A stretch of DNA of 64,000 nucleotides from Ferruginivarius sediminum (GTDB lineage Bacteria; Pseudomonadota; Alphaproteobacteria; Kiloniellales; Rhodovibrionaceae). The stretch is from contig NZ_QPMH01000001.1 in NCBI RefSeq assembly GCF_003344765.1, forward strand, positions 310,001-374,000, read 5' to 3'. Position numbers and translations under genes: made by a program. How positions within the stretch are numbered: the first letter of the stretch is position 1; every line of letters starts with the position of its first letter. Under the pieces are notes generated by a model, which saw only the letters and a list, made by a program, of their open reading frames with translations, did no database searches and was not told where the DNA came from. This document shows, piece after piece, positions 54,595-61,649 of this stretch.

Positions 54595-56691
54595 ATGTCC
54601 CGGGTCCAGGTTTCGGAGAGGCCCTTGGATGGGGATCGCGGTGTTGCGGCCCAGAACGCGGTAATGGTGGCGGTGCTGCGCTCGGCACCCGGCGGAGTGC
54701 AGGACTGGCTGGAGATGCCGGACACGTTCGCGCGCGACGCGGTGACGCGATATGGCGGACGGGCGTACGCCGAGGACAGAGAAGCATGGGTCTGCGGGTT
54801 TGATGCGCCTGATACTGCTTTCGGCTTCGCCTCGGATATCGCCAGCCACGTCCTGGAGCAAATGCCAAACGGGCCGGCCCCCGCCATCGGCCTGCATGAC
54901 GTCAAGCCCGCCACCGGACGGGATTTCGGCAGCGTGGACGAGGCTGCGAGTATCGCCAGGCGACTGGCAAATTTCGCGCATGGTGGTGGCATCGTGGCTT
55001 CGGGTACAGCCCTTGCCGCTATGGCGGGGGCGCTGTCCCGGATCATGCGGCCTGTGGGCACGCTCACCCCTCGGGTTGGCGCACGGCCGGTGGAGGTTTT
55101 CCGAGCCGACGAGCCGAATCGCCTCGACGGCGGCGGTGAGATCCTGTGCTTCGGCGCTTACGAGCTGGATACCCAGCTCTTCGAGCTGCGCCATGAGGGG
55201 AGCCGGGTGCCGGTCGAGCCGATGACGTTCGACCTGCTTGCGCTGCTTGCGCGCAACGCCTATCGCACCGTCAGCCGCCACGAGGTTTTCACGGCGCTCT
55301 GGGGTGAGCGAATCGTCTCGGACGCCGCCCTTAGCAGCCAGGTCAAGGCGGCCCGGCGCGCGGTCGGCGACCATGGCGCGGCGCAGCATACAATCGCCAC
55401 GGTACATGCGCGCGGCTTTCGCTTCGTTCGAGAGGTTACGTGCCGCGGCGCCGCGGCGCCGCCCGCGCACTTCCGATCGGGGCCCGAACGCCTCGCGCGC
55501 GGCCGCCCGGTCGTCGCGGTCCTTCCCTTCGCGGATCTTGGCCAGTCGGAAGACAGGGATTTCTTTGCCGATTGCTTGAGCGAGGACATCATCACATCGC
55601 TCGCCAAGACCCGCTGGCTGGCGGTGATAGCACGAAATCCGGCCTTCAGCTTCCGCGACGCGGATCTCGGGTTTACCGAAATCGGCGAGCAGCTCGGCGC
55701 GCGCTATCTGGTCACTGGCAGCGTGCGTCGCGCCGATTGCCACGTGCGCATCGCCGTTCAGCTTGCTGACGCGCAAAGCGGTCACTGCCTTTGGTCGGAG
55801 CGGCTGACCCGCGAGCTTGCCGATATTTTCGCGCTCGAGGAAAAGGTCTCTTCCTTGATCTCGGGGCGCTTGGCGACGGAGCTCGGCGTCGCCGAGCAGC
55901 GCCGCGCCCAGGCGCAATCCGGCGAAGATGTCGGGGCGTGGGAACGCTACCAACTCGGTTCAGCGGAATTCTACCGTTTCACGGACGATGGCAACCGGCG
56001 CTGCCAAGCACTGCTTCGCGAGGCGATTGCGCAGGACCCCGACTTCGCCGCCGCACATTCGCGCCTCGCCTATGCGATTATCCTTGAGATGGTCTATTTC
56101 GATGGCGGACTGGATCAGAGCCGCTTCGATGAAGCCCTCCGTGTGGCGCGCCACGCTGTCGCCCTCGATGATCAGGACGCCAACTCGTATTTCGTTCTTG
56201 GCCGCGTGCATCTGGCCCGATGCGAATACGATCGGGCGATCGCTGCACTCGAACATGGTCTGGAGCTGAACCCCTGTCTCGCGCTCACGCACTGCGGGCT
56301 GGGCGAGAGCTTCGCCTGCGAGGACCGGATCGACGAGGCGATCAGGCATTTCGACGCCGCGGTGGAACTGAGTCCGCACGACCCCTTCCGCTGGGCGTTC
56401 TACGCCTACCGGTCGCTGGCGCATCTCTTCGCGACCGATTTCGCCGCTGCGGCGCATTGGGCGCGACGCGCGACGGAGGTGCCGAACGCGCATTACTGGG
56501 CGCGAGCCCATCTGGTCGCAGCTCTGGGCCATCTGGGCGATAAGGAACAGGCGCGCCGGGAACGTGCCGAGTTGCTACACGCGCGGCCGGATTTCAGTCG
56601 GGCATTTGTTGAGGAACGACTGTTCTATGTGAAGAAGCGCGAGCAACGCGACCTGTATCTCGCCGGCCTCGCGCGCGCCGGGATCCAGTAG
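54595..56691 (+). CDS. Cyclase-like / winged-helix / TolB-like / TPR fused regulator
   Basis: The 698-residue protein has four parts. Residues about 22-170 resemble a class III nucleotide cyclase domain (FGSVDEAASIARRLANFAHG, then GGIVASGTALAAM). The metal-binding Asp of its first strand is missing, so it is probably inactive. Residues 185-282 are an OmpR/CadC-type winged helix (PMTFDLLALLARNAYRTVSR). Residues 305-440 are the TolB-like segment of adenylate-cyclase-type proteins (VVAVLPFADLGQSED, YLVTGSVRRADC). The rest is TPR repeats. A cyclase plus TPR or a winged helix plus TPR is common; both together is not. Start at ATG 54595 or 54664, and neither has a good ribosome site. Confidence 0.85.
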   Translation: MSRVQVSERPLDGDRGVAAQNAVMVAVLRSAPGGVQDWLEMPDTFARDAVTRYGGRAYAEDREAWVCGFDAPDTAFGFASDIASHVLEQMPNGPAPAIGLHDVKPATGRDFGSVDEAASIARRLANFAHGGGIVASGTALAAMAGALSRIMRPVGTLTPRVGARPVEVFRADEPNRLDGGGEILCFGAYELDTQLFELRHEGSRVPVEPMTFDLLALLARNAYRTVSRHEVFTALWGERIVSDAALSSQVKAARRAVGDHGAAQHTIATVHARGFRFVREVTCRGAAAPPAHFRSGPERLARGRPVVAVLPFADLGQSEDRDFFADCLSEDIITSLAKTRWLAVIARNPAFSFRDADLGFTEIGEQLGARYLVTGSVRRADCHVRIAVQLADAQSGHCLWSERLTRELADIFALEEKVSSLISGRLATELGVAEQRRAQAQSGEDVGAWERYQLGSAEFYRFTDDGNRRCQALLREAIAQDPDFAAAHSRLAYAIILEMVYFDGGLDQSRFDEALRVARHAVALDDQDANSYFVLGRVHLARCEYDRAIAALEHGLELNPCLALTHCGLGESFACEDRIDEAIRHFDAAVELSPHDPFRWAFYAYRSLAHLFATDFAAAAHWARRATEVPNAHYWARAHLVAALGHLGDKEQARRERAELLHARPDFSRAFVEERLFYVKKREQRDLYLAGLARAGIQ

Positions 56692-56714
56692 TCCAGCCGC
56701 CTTGCCGGGTTGGG

Positions 56715-56760
56715 CTTGCGACCAACGTGCGCATGAACTTGCGACCGCCGTGCGCATGAA
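56715..56760. repeat. Two tandem copies of a 23-base repeat
   Basis: Positions 56715-56737 and 56738-56760 carry head-to-tail copies of CTTGCGACC-NNC-GTGCGCATGAA that differ at two bases (AA versus GC in the middle). They lie between the end of the regulator gene and the tRNA-Asn terminator. No function is evident. Confidence 0.85.
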
Positions 56761-56800
56761 AAGGAAAGGGGCTTGAGTCCCCTGGACCCAAGCCCCTGTC
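56757..56800 (-). terminator. Intrinsic terminator of tRNA-Asn
   Basis: Downstream of tRNA-Asn on the minus strand, an 8-base-pair stem GGGGCTTG/CAAGCCCC (arms 56789-56796 and 56768-56775) is followed by TTTCCTTTT. The T-run continues into the end of the second 23-base repeat. Confidence 0.8.
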
Positions 56801-56805
56801 TTTGT

Positions 56806-56881
56806 TGGCTCCCCGGGCCGGACTCGAACCAGCGACCCAGCGGTTAACAGCCGCTTGCTCTACCAACTGAGCTACCGGGGA
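56806..56881 (-). tRNA. tRNA-Asn (anticodon GTT)
   Basis: A 76-base cloverleaf on the minus strand has acceptor stem TCCCCGG/CCGGGGA, D-arm TAGCTCAGTTGGTAGAGC, and anticodon stem AGCGG/CCGCT with loop CTGTTAA (GTT at the anticodon). The T-arm has GGTTCGAGTCC and the CCA is encoded. Confidence 0.97.
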
Positions 56882-56999
56882 TCAGAAACGGCGCCGCAAC
56901 CCTGCGTCGCCGTCGGCGAGCGAGGTTATAGCAAAGCCATTTGCCCGCTGCAAACCCCTTTACAACCGGATTTTGATGTCGTCGTCACACTGGCCGGCG

Positions 57000-57179
57000 T
57001 CAACCGCCCGCGACCACGGTCAGAAGACATTGCCCAACCTCCAGGTAGTCGGAATTCGGCATATGAAACCACCGCAGGAACGAGGACGTGGACATATCGC
57101 CCGCAAGCCACGCCTCAAGAAACATTCGACTGACCGGATGCAGGCGGTCCGGTAAACAGATCGTCAGATCAGGCGTCAT
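57000..57179 (-). CDS. Small 59-residue ORF, unrecognised
   Basis: On the minus strand ATG 57179, preceded by GGGAGGG, opens a 59-codon frame ending TGA at 57000. The product begins MTPDLTICLPDRLHPV and continues with a helix-like SRMFLEAWLAGDMSTSSFLR and WFHMPNSDYLEVGQCLL. It is hydrophobic-amphipathic with one Trp pair and looks protein-like rather than random. No family is recognised. Inside its 3' end GGAGG followed by ATG (57030) opens another 34-codon frame. Coding status is uncertain. Confidence 0.4.
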   Translation of the reverse strand: MTPDLTICLPDRLHPVSRMFLEAWLAGDMSTSSFLRWFHMPNSDYLEVGQCLLTVVAGG

Positions 57180-57332
57180 GCGCCCTCCCGGTTATCGCCC
57201 GGCGGGCCGCGATTCTCGCCGTCTCCCAGCAACGTTTCAGCCTCGCCAGACTTATGACGCGAAAGCCTACAAGTTTCGACCGCGCGCTTCAATGCTGCCG
57301 GCTCGCCGCGGCCGGCTTGGGGAATGTTGCAG
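57180..57332. other. Intergenic region upstream of the 59-residue ORF
   Basis: About 150 bases between the unknown protein gene (ends 57333) and the small ORF, all on the minus strand. It is GC-rich, with short inverted repeats such as GCCCGGCGGGC (57199-57209). No convincing gene. Confidence 0.35.
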
Positions 57333-57941
57333 TCAGGCGGAGCGGGTACTGGCGCAGCGATTGCTGGCGCGGCGACGCTCCTCCGCCCCGATGTCGCAAA
57401 GGCGATCCAGCAGGTCGATTGCCTTGTCCCAGAACCACGCCTGCCGCCGGGAATCGCCCGCGCGTTCGGAAAGCGCGGCGATCAGGTGGCCGCATTCCTT
57501 GGCGAGGACGTCGTATCGCGCTTCTTCCCAGGCATGGCGGATATACTTGAGGTTCTGTCCCGCGCGATAGCCGATCGCCGCCTCCACGGCCGCCTGGTCG
57601 TTGAGGTTGACCCCCGTAAGCGGCAGCACCGGCAACACCTCCTCCACAATGGCGCGGTAGAGGAGTACGGCCCGCTCCCGGTCGCGGCCGTCGTTGGTGC
57701 CGACAATGCGCGGTGCGAACGGCTTCAGCCGCTGCCGCTCCGGCGAACCCATGCGGTCGTTCACCGGAATCGCGAACTTGCGAATCACCTGCGAGGCCGA
57801 TTTTGGTCGGTCGCCAAAGTTTTCGCCGGCCAGCAGCGAAACGAAGGACATGATGCAGAGTTTGCCAAGCCGGGCGTCCCCAACGCCGGTGATCAACTCG
57901 ATCCGGTCATAAAGGCGCTGAAACGCAACTTCCGCGGACAT
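57333..57941 (-). CDS. Conserved-looking hypothetical protein, unrecognised
   Basis: I do not recognise this 202-residue soluble protein. It is mostly helical by composition, with a charged N-terminal half (FQRLYDRIELITGVGDARLG, then KLCIMSFVSLLAGENFGD) and a second half with EAAIGYRAGQNLKYIRHAWE and KECGHLIAALSERAGD. It ends in a basic, Ser/Arg-rich tail. No signal peptide or membrane segment. The ATG at 57941 is the best start; a longer frame runs through the tRNA-Cys gene and is rejected. It is transcribed in the same direction as tRNA-Cys, 117 bases downstream of it. Confidence 0.65.
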   Translation of the reverse strand: MSAEVAFQRLYDRIELITGVGDARLGKLCIMSFVSLLAGENFGDRPKSASQVIRKFAIPVNDRMGSPERQRLKPFAPRIVGTNDGRDRERAVLLYRAIVEEVLPVLPLTGVNLNDQAAVEAAIGYRAGQNLKYIRHAWEEARYDVLAKECGHLIAALSERAGDSRRQAWFWDKAIDLLDRLCDIGAEERRRASNRCASTRSA

Positions 57942-58058
57942 ACCGCGCCTCGCCTGCAATAGACTGTCTGCAAGAAAACATACCATCGGCGTCCGCGACC
58001 GGCAACGCGGGCCCGGTATTGTCACGGGAAAAGGGGAGAGGCGCGCCAGCCAAGTCCT

Positions 58059-58132
58059 TGGAGGCCCGGGCCGGAATCGAACCGACGTACGGGGATTTGC
58101 AGTCCCCTGCATGACCACTCTGCCACCGGGCC
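58059..58132 (-). tRNA. tRNA-Cys (anticodon GCA)
   Basis: A 74-base cloverleaf on the minus strand has acceptor stem GGCCCGG/CCGGGCC, D-arm TGGCAGAGTGGTCA, and anticodon stem GGGGA/TCCCC with loop CTGCAAA (GCA at the anticodon). The T-arm has GGTTCGATTCC, and the CCA end is encoded after a U discriminator base, as is usual for tRNA-Cys. Confidence 0.97.
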
Positions 58133-58364
58133 GCCGGCCGCCTGGACGGGATAGGTAAGCGACGGCGCGCGAGATATAAAGAGCCATGCGGGGGTGGTCA
58201 AGCGGCTCGGCTTGTTACCACGTTCTCTTGTTGGCGCACCCTTTTGTTGCCATGTTGCGGCGTTGTCTCGCGCGGGCATCCCGCATATAAAGCGGGAAAT
58301 GCCGCGTTGCCCGTGCCGTGGCCGCGCTGCTTGTGCGCGCCGAGGTACCGTCCTGGGGGGATTG

Positions 58365-59021
58365 ATGGTCGATTTCACCGCCGCCCGCATGAACATGGTC
58401 GATAGCCAGTTGCGCACGAATCGCGTGACCGACCCGCGCGTTCTCGGCGCGTTCGAGACCGTGCCGCGCGAGCGCTTCGTGCCGGAGCATCTACGCTCCA
58501 TCGCCTATGTCGACGAAGACCTGAAGATCGCGGATGGGCGCTATCTGATGGAGCCGATGGTCCTGGCGCGACTGCTGGACGCCGCGCGGATCGATGCTTC
58601 GGACGTGGTTCTGATCGTGGGCGCGGCCACGGGCTATGCCTGCGCGCTGACGGCGCGGATTGCCGCCACCGTCGTCGGGCTGGAAAGCGACAAGGACCTG
58701 GCGAAGCAGGCGGAGGCGATGCTGAGCGATCAGGTCACCGACAACGCCGTCATCGTCAAAGGCGACCTCGCCAAGGGTTATCCCAAGCAAGCGCCCTACA
58801 ACGTGATTCTAATCAACGGCGCGGTCGAGGACGTTCCCGAGCGGATCACCGATCAGCTCGCCGACGGGGGGCGGCTGCTGACGGTCGTCAAGAACGGCCC
58901 GGGCATGGGCAAGGCGGTGCTGATGGAGCGCATCGGCGACGCCGTCGGCCGGCGCACGCTATTCGATGCGGCGACACCCGTCCTTCCGGGCTTTACTCGC
59001 GAGAAAGGGTTCGTGTTCTAG
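58365..59021 (+). CDS. pcm: Protein-L-isoaspartate O-methyltransferase family protein
   Basis: The 218-residue protein belongs to the Pcm family. The N-terminal NMVDSQLRTNRVTDPRVLGA and RERFVPEHLRSIAY segments fit well. Motif I is VLIVGAATGYACALTARI instead of the usual EIGTGSGY, a feature of the subgroup that precedes tolC in Alphaproteobacteria. True repair of isoaspartate is therefore less certain. The ATG at 58365 directly follows TGGGGGGATTG; the longer frame from 58194 is not conserved. It lies 78 bases upstream of tolC. Confidence 0.85.
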   Translation: MVDFTAARMNMVDSQLRTNRVTDPRVLGAFETVPRERFVPEHLRSIAYVDEDLKIADGRYLMEPMVLARLLDAARIDASDVVLIVGAATGYACALTARIAATVVGLESDKDLAKQAEAMLSDQVTDNAVIVKGDLAKGYPKQAPYNVILINGAVEDVPERITDQLADGGRLLTVVKNGPGMGKAVLMERIGDAVGRRTLFDAATPVLPGFTREKGFVF

Positions 59022-59099
59022 TCAGGCCGTATCCTTCCATCATACAAACGCAACGGGGCGATTGACCTGCGCGCCATCGAAAGCGAGGCTTACTGCGTC

Positions 59100-60509
59100 A
59101 TGATGAATTGCAAGCGCCGCCTGCGACCGCGACTACTCGCCGCTACTGCTCTTGCCGGGCTTTCGCTCGCCGTCGCGCTGCCGTCGGCCGCTGATGCCGA
59201 AACGCTGAAAGAGGCCCTGGCCGACGCCTACGCCACCAATCCGAACTTGAAAGCCGCCCGCCGGCAGTTGGGCGCTACCAACGAACGGGTGCCGCAGGCG
59301 CTGTCGAACTGGCGGCCGGAGGTCAGCATAAGTGGTTCCGCCGGCCGGCAGAAGCTGGACCAGGAAGGCGAGTTCACCAACACCGATACCACGACGTCGC
59401 CGCTCACCGCCCAGTTCGAGGTAAGTCAGCCGCTCTATCGCGGCGGCCGCACGGTCGCCGGCACGGAGCGGGCCGAGAACGAGGTGCGGGCGGAGCGCGC
59501 GCGTCTGGCCGGGACCGAGCAGGACGTGCTGCTGCGCGGCGTTCAGGCCTACGTCGACGTTTGGCGGGACCAAGCGGTACTGGGATTGAACGACAACAAC
59601 GTGAAGGTGCTGCGCCGCCAGCTCGAGGCAACGCAGGATCGTTTTACGGTCGGCGAGGTCACGCGAACCGACGTTGCCCAGGCGGAATCGCGCCTGTCTC
59701 GGGCGATCGCCGACAGGGAGGCGGCGCGCGGCCAGCTTGAATCGAGCCGCGCCAACTATGTAGAGGTCATCGGGCATCCGCCGGAGGATCTGGAGCAGCC
59801 GCCGGTGCCGGACATTCTGCCTGGTACAATTGAAGGCGCAAAGGAACTGGCGATCGGCAACAATCCCGACGTCGTCGCCAACCGCTTCAACGAGGGTGCG
59901 GCCCGCCGTCAGGTGCGGGAGGTTGCCGGCGAGCTCCTGCCCGAGGCCGAGTTGGTCGGACGGCTGAGCCAGCGGGAAAACACCACGACCGAGGACTCCT
60001 CCACGCAGTCCGCCGAGATCCTGGCGCAGGTGACGATCCCGCTGTATCAGCAGGGCGCTGTCTTCAGCCGGGTGCGCGAGGCGAAGCAGACCGCCAACCA
60101 GCGCCGGCTGGAGGTGCGCAGCGCCGAGCGCACCGCCGAGCAGCAGGCGGTCAGCGCCTGGGAGGACCTGCAGGCCGCCCGCGCCCAGATCGAGTCGTTC
60201 CGCGAGCAGGTGCGCGCAGCCGATATCGCCCTGGAGGGCGTGCGCCAGGAGAACCAGGTCGGTGCACGTACAGTGCTCGACGTCCTAGACGCGGAACAGG
60301 AGTTGCTCGACGGCCAGGTCAGTCTCGTTCGCGCCCAACGCGACGAGATTTTCGCCAGTCACCAACTTCTTTCCGCTATTGGCAAGCTCCGTGCTCGTGC
60401 CCTTGGCCTTCCGGTCGAGTACTATGACGTCGAAAGAGGGTACAACGCTGTTCGGGATAAGATATGGGGGTGGGGAATTCCGAGCGAGGGCGACGACGGA
60501 AATGAATAA
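59100..60509 (+). CDS. tolC: TolC-family outer membrane efflux protein
   Basis: The 469-residue precursor has a signal peptide (cleaved near PSAADA before ETLKEALADAY) and two OEP repeats. In each, long helices rich in Ala, Glu and Gln (for example TEQDVLLRGVQAYVDVWRDQ and ERTAEQQAVSAWEDLQAARA) build the periplasmic tunnel. It is the outer-membrane exit for type I secretion and RND-type drug efflux. No inner-membrane partner is adjacent. Start at the first of two Met codons at 59100. Confidence 0.94.
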   Translation: MMNCKRRLRPRLLAATALAGLSLAVALPSAADAETLKEALADAYATNPNLKAARRQLGATNERVPQALSNWRPEVSISGSAGRQKLDQEGEFTNTDTTTSPLTAQFEVSQPLYRGGRTVAGTERAENEVRAERARLAGTEQDVLLRGVQAYVDVWRDQAVLGLNDNNVKVLRRQLEATQDRFTVGEVTRTDVAQAESRLSRAIADREAARGQLESSRANYVEVIGHPPEDLEQPPVPDILPGTIEGAKELAIGNNPDVVANRFNEGAARRQVREVAGELLPEAELVGRLSQRENTTTEDSSTQSAEILAQVTIPLYQQGAVFSRVREAKQTANQRRLEVRSAERTAEQQAVSAWEDLQAARAQIESFREQVRAADIALEGVRQENQVGARTVLDVLDAEQELLDGQVSLVRAQRDEIFASHQLLSAIGKLRARALGLPVEYYDVERGYNAVRDKIWGWGIPSEGDDGNE

Positions 60510-60598
60510 TTGCACCTGAGTTGCGCGTTTTCTGTTTCTTTACCTTCGGGGTGCAGAGTGCAGGCTGCGTTTCGCGACGGTGCGGGACCGGGTGAACC

Positions 60599-61411
60599 AT
60601 GAGTGATCAGCAGCATCGCGACGGCGGCGATCCGTCGATGGAGGAGATACTCGCCTCCATCCGGAAGATTATTTCCGAGGAAGGCGACGAGTCGCCGCAG
60701 CCGTCACAATCTTCGCGGCCGTCCGAATCGTCGGCGGATAGCAAGGCGTCGGAGGGCGACTCCGCTACGGAAGAGCACACCGCCGCCGACACAGCCGATG
60801 AGTCGGAAGCCGAGGAAGAGGTCCTGGACCTGACCGAAGAGGTCGAGGTGGAGGACGAGGCCATGCCGGCGGAAGAGGCCGCGCCCGCGGAAGAAGAGAC
60901 TGTGGACGATGAGGCTGTGCCGGCGCGGGCCGAGACGGCGTCGCAAGAAGCTGAACCGATCGCGCACACGGGCGAAACGGACGCCGGTGGGGAGGAAACC
61001 CTGCCGGGACCGGCCGACAGGCCGGACGCCGAGGACGCCAGCGCAGCGGAGGCGGGGGCCGCTGCGGTCGAGCCACCCGAACAGAAGGAAACGTCAGCCA
61101 TGACGCCTGACACCGGCGGCATCGATGCTGGGACGCGCGACTCCGTGATCTCCGAAGAGACTTCCACGACGGCCACCGCGGCGCTCACCGAGCTTGCGCG
61201 TGCCGCGAACGCCCGCGACTACGGCGACGACAAGCCGAAATCCGACGCGGACCGAATTCTTGAGCAGCTTGTCCGCGAGGCGCTTCGCCCGCAGCTCAAG
61301 GCCTGGCTGGACGAGAACCTGCCGGGACTCGTCGAGAAGGTGGTGCGCCAGGAGATCCGCCGGATCAGCCAGCGGGCCGAGGCCACGGCGGAAAGTGAGA
61401 GCGACGACTAG
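60599..61411 (+). CDS. popZ: Polar organizing protein Z (PopZ, DUF2497)
   Basis: The 270-residue protein has the two conserved ends of PopZ. At the N-terminus is a short helix (PSMEEILASIRKIISEEG), and at the C-terminus DADRILEQLVREALRPQLKA and WLDENLPGLVEKVVRQEIRR. Between them is a 180-residue acidic, Pro/Glu/Ala-rich disordered spacer, longer than in Caulobacter. PopZ self-assembles at the cell pole into a microdomain that anchors the ParB-parS complex. Such genes usually lie beside valS, as here. Confidence 0.93.
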   Translation: MSDQQHRDGGDPSMEEILASIRKIISEEGDESPQPSQSSRPSESSADSKASEGDSATEEHTAADTADESEAEEEVLDLTEEVEVEDEAMPAEEAAPAEEETVDDEAVPARAETASQEAEPIAHTGETDAGGEETLPGPADRPDAEDASAAEAGAAAVEPPEQKETSAMTPDTGGIDAGTRDSVISEETSTTATAALTELARAANARDYGDDKPKSDADRILEQLVREALRPQLKAWLDENLPGLVEKVVRQEIRRISQRAEATAESESDD

Positions 61412-61649
61412 GTATCGGGCCTTTGCGCCTACGCCGGACGACACGGCCAGGCGGCAGCTCATCTACCTTTAAACCCGATTGAACCCGATCGTGGGATCCG
61501 CCGCGCTGGCGGATCCCACGTCGTATGTGCCGTTCCGCGTAAGCGGCCGCGCCGCGCATGACGGCCATGCACCGGCTCGCCCCTTGCTTCATCCGGTGAA
61601 TTGGCTAGTTTGCGCCCTCGCGAAGGACGTAAAGAGGGTGCGACCGTCC
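61412..61649. other. popZ-valS intergenic region with strong hairpin
   Basis: About 240 bases with no gene. The main feature is a perfect 12-base-pair hairpin at 61491-61519 (GTGGGATCCGCC, loop GCGCT, GGCGGATCCCAC). No T-run follows on either strand, so it may be a weak terminator for popZ or a structure in the valS leader. Confidence 0.6.

Noticed and set aside
57088-57570. 160-codon plus-strand frame
   Set aside because: It is antisense to the 59-residue ORF and the unknown protein gene and has no ribosome site.
57942-58187. Upstream extension of the unknown 202-residue protein
   Set aside because: The frame crosses the tRNA-Cys gene, so it cannot be coding in practice.
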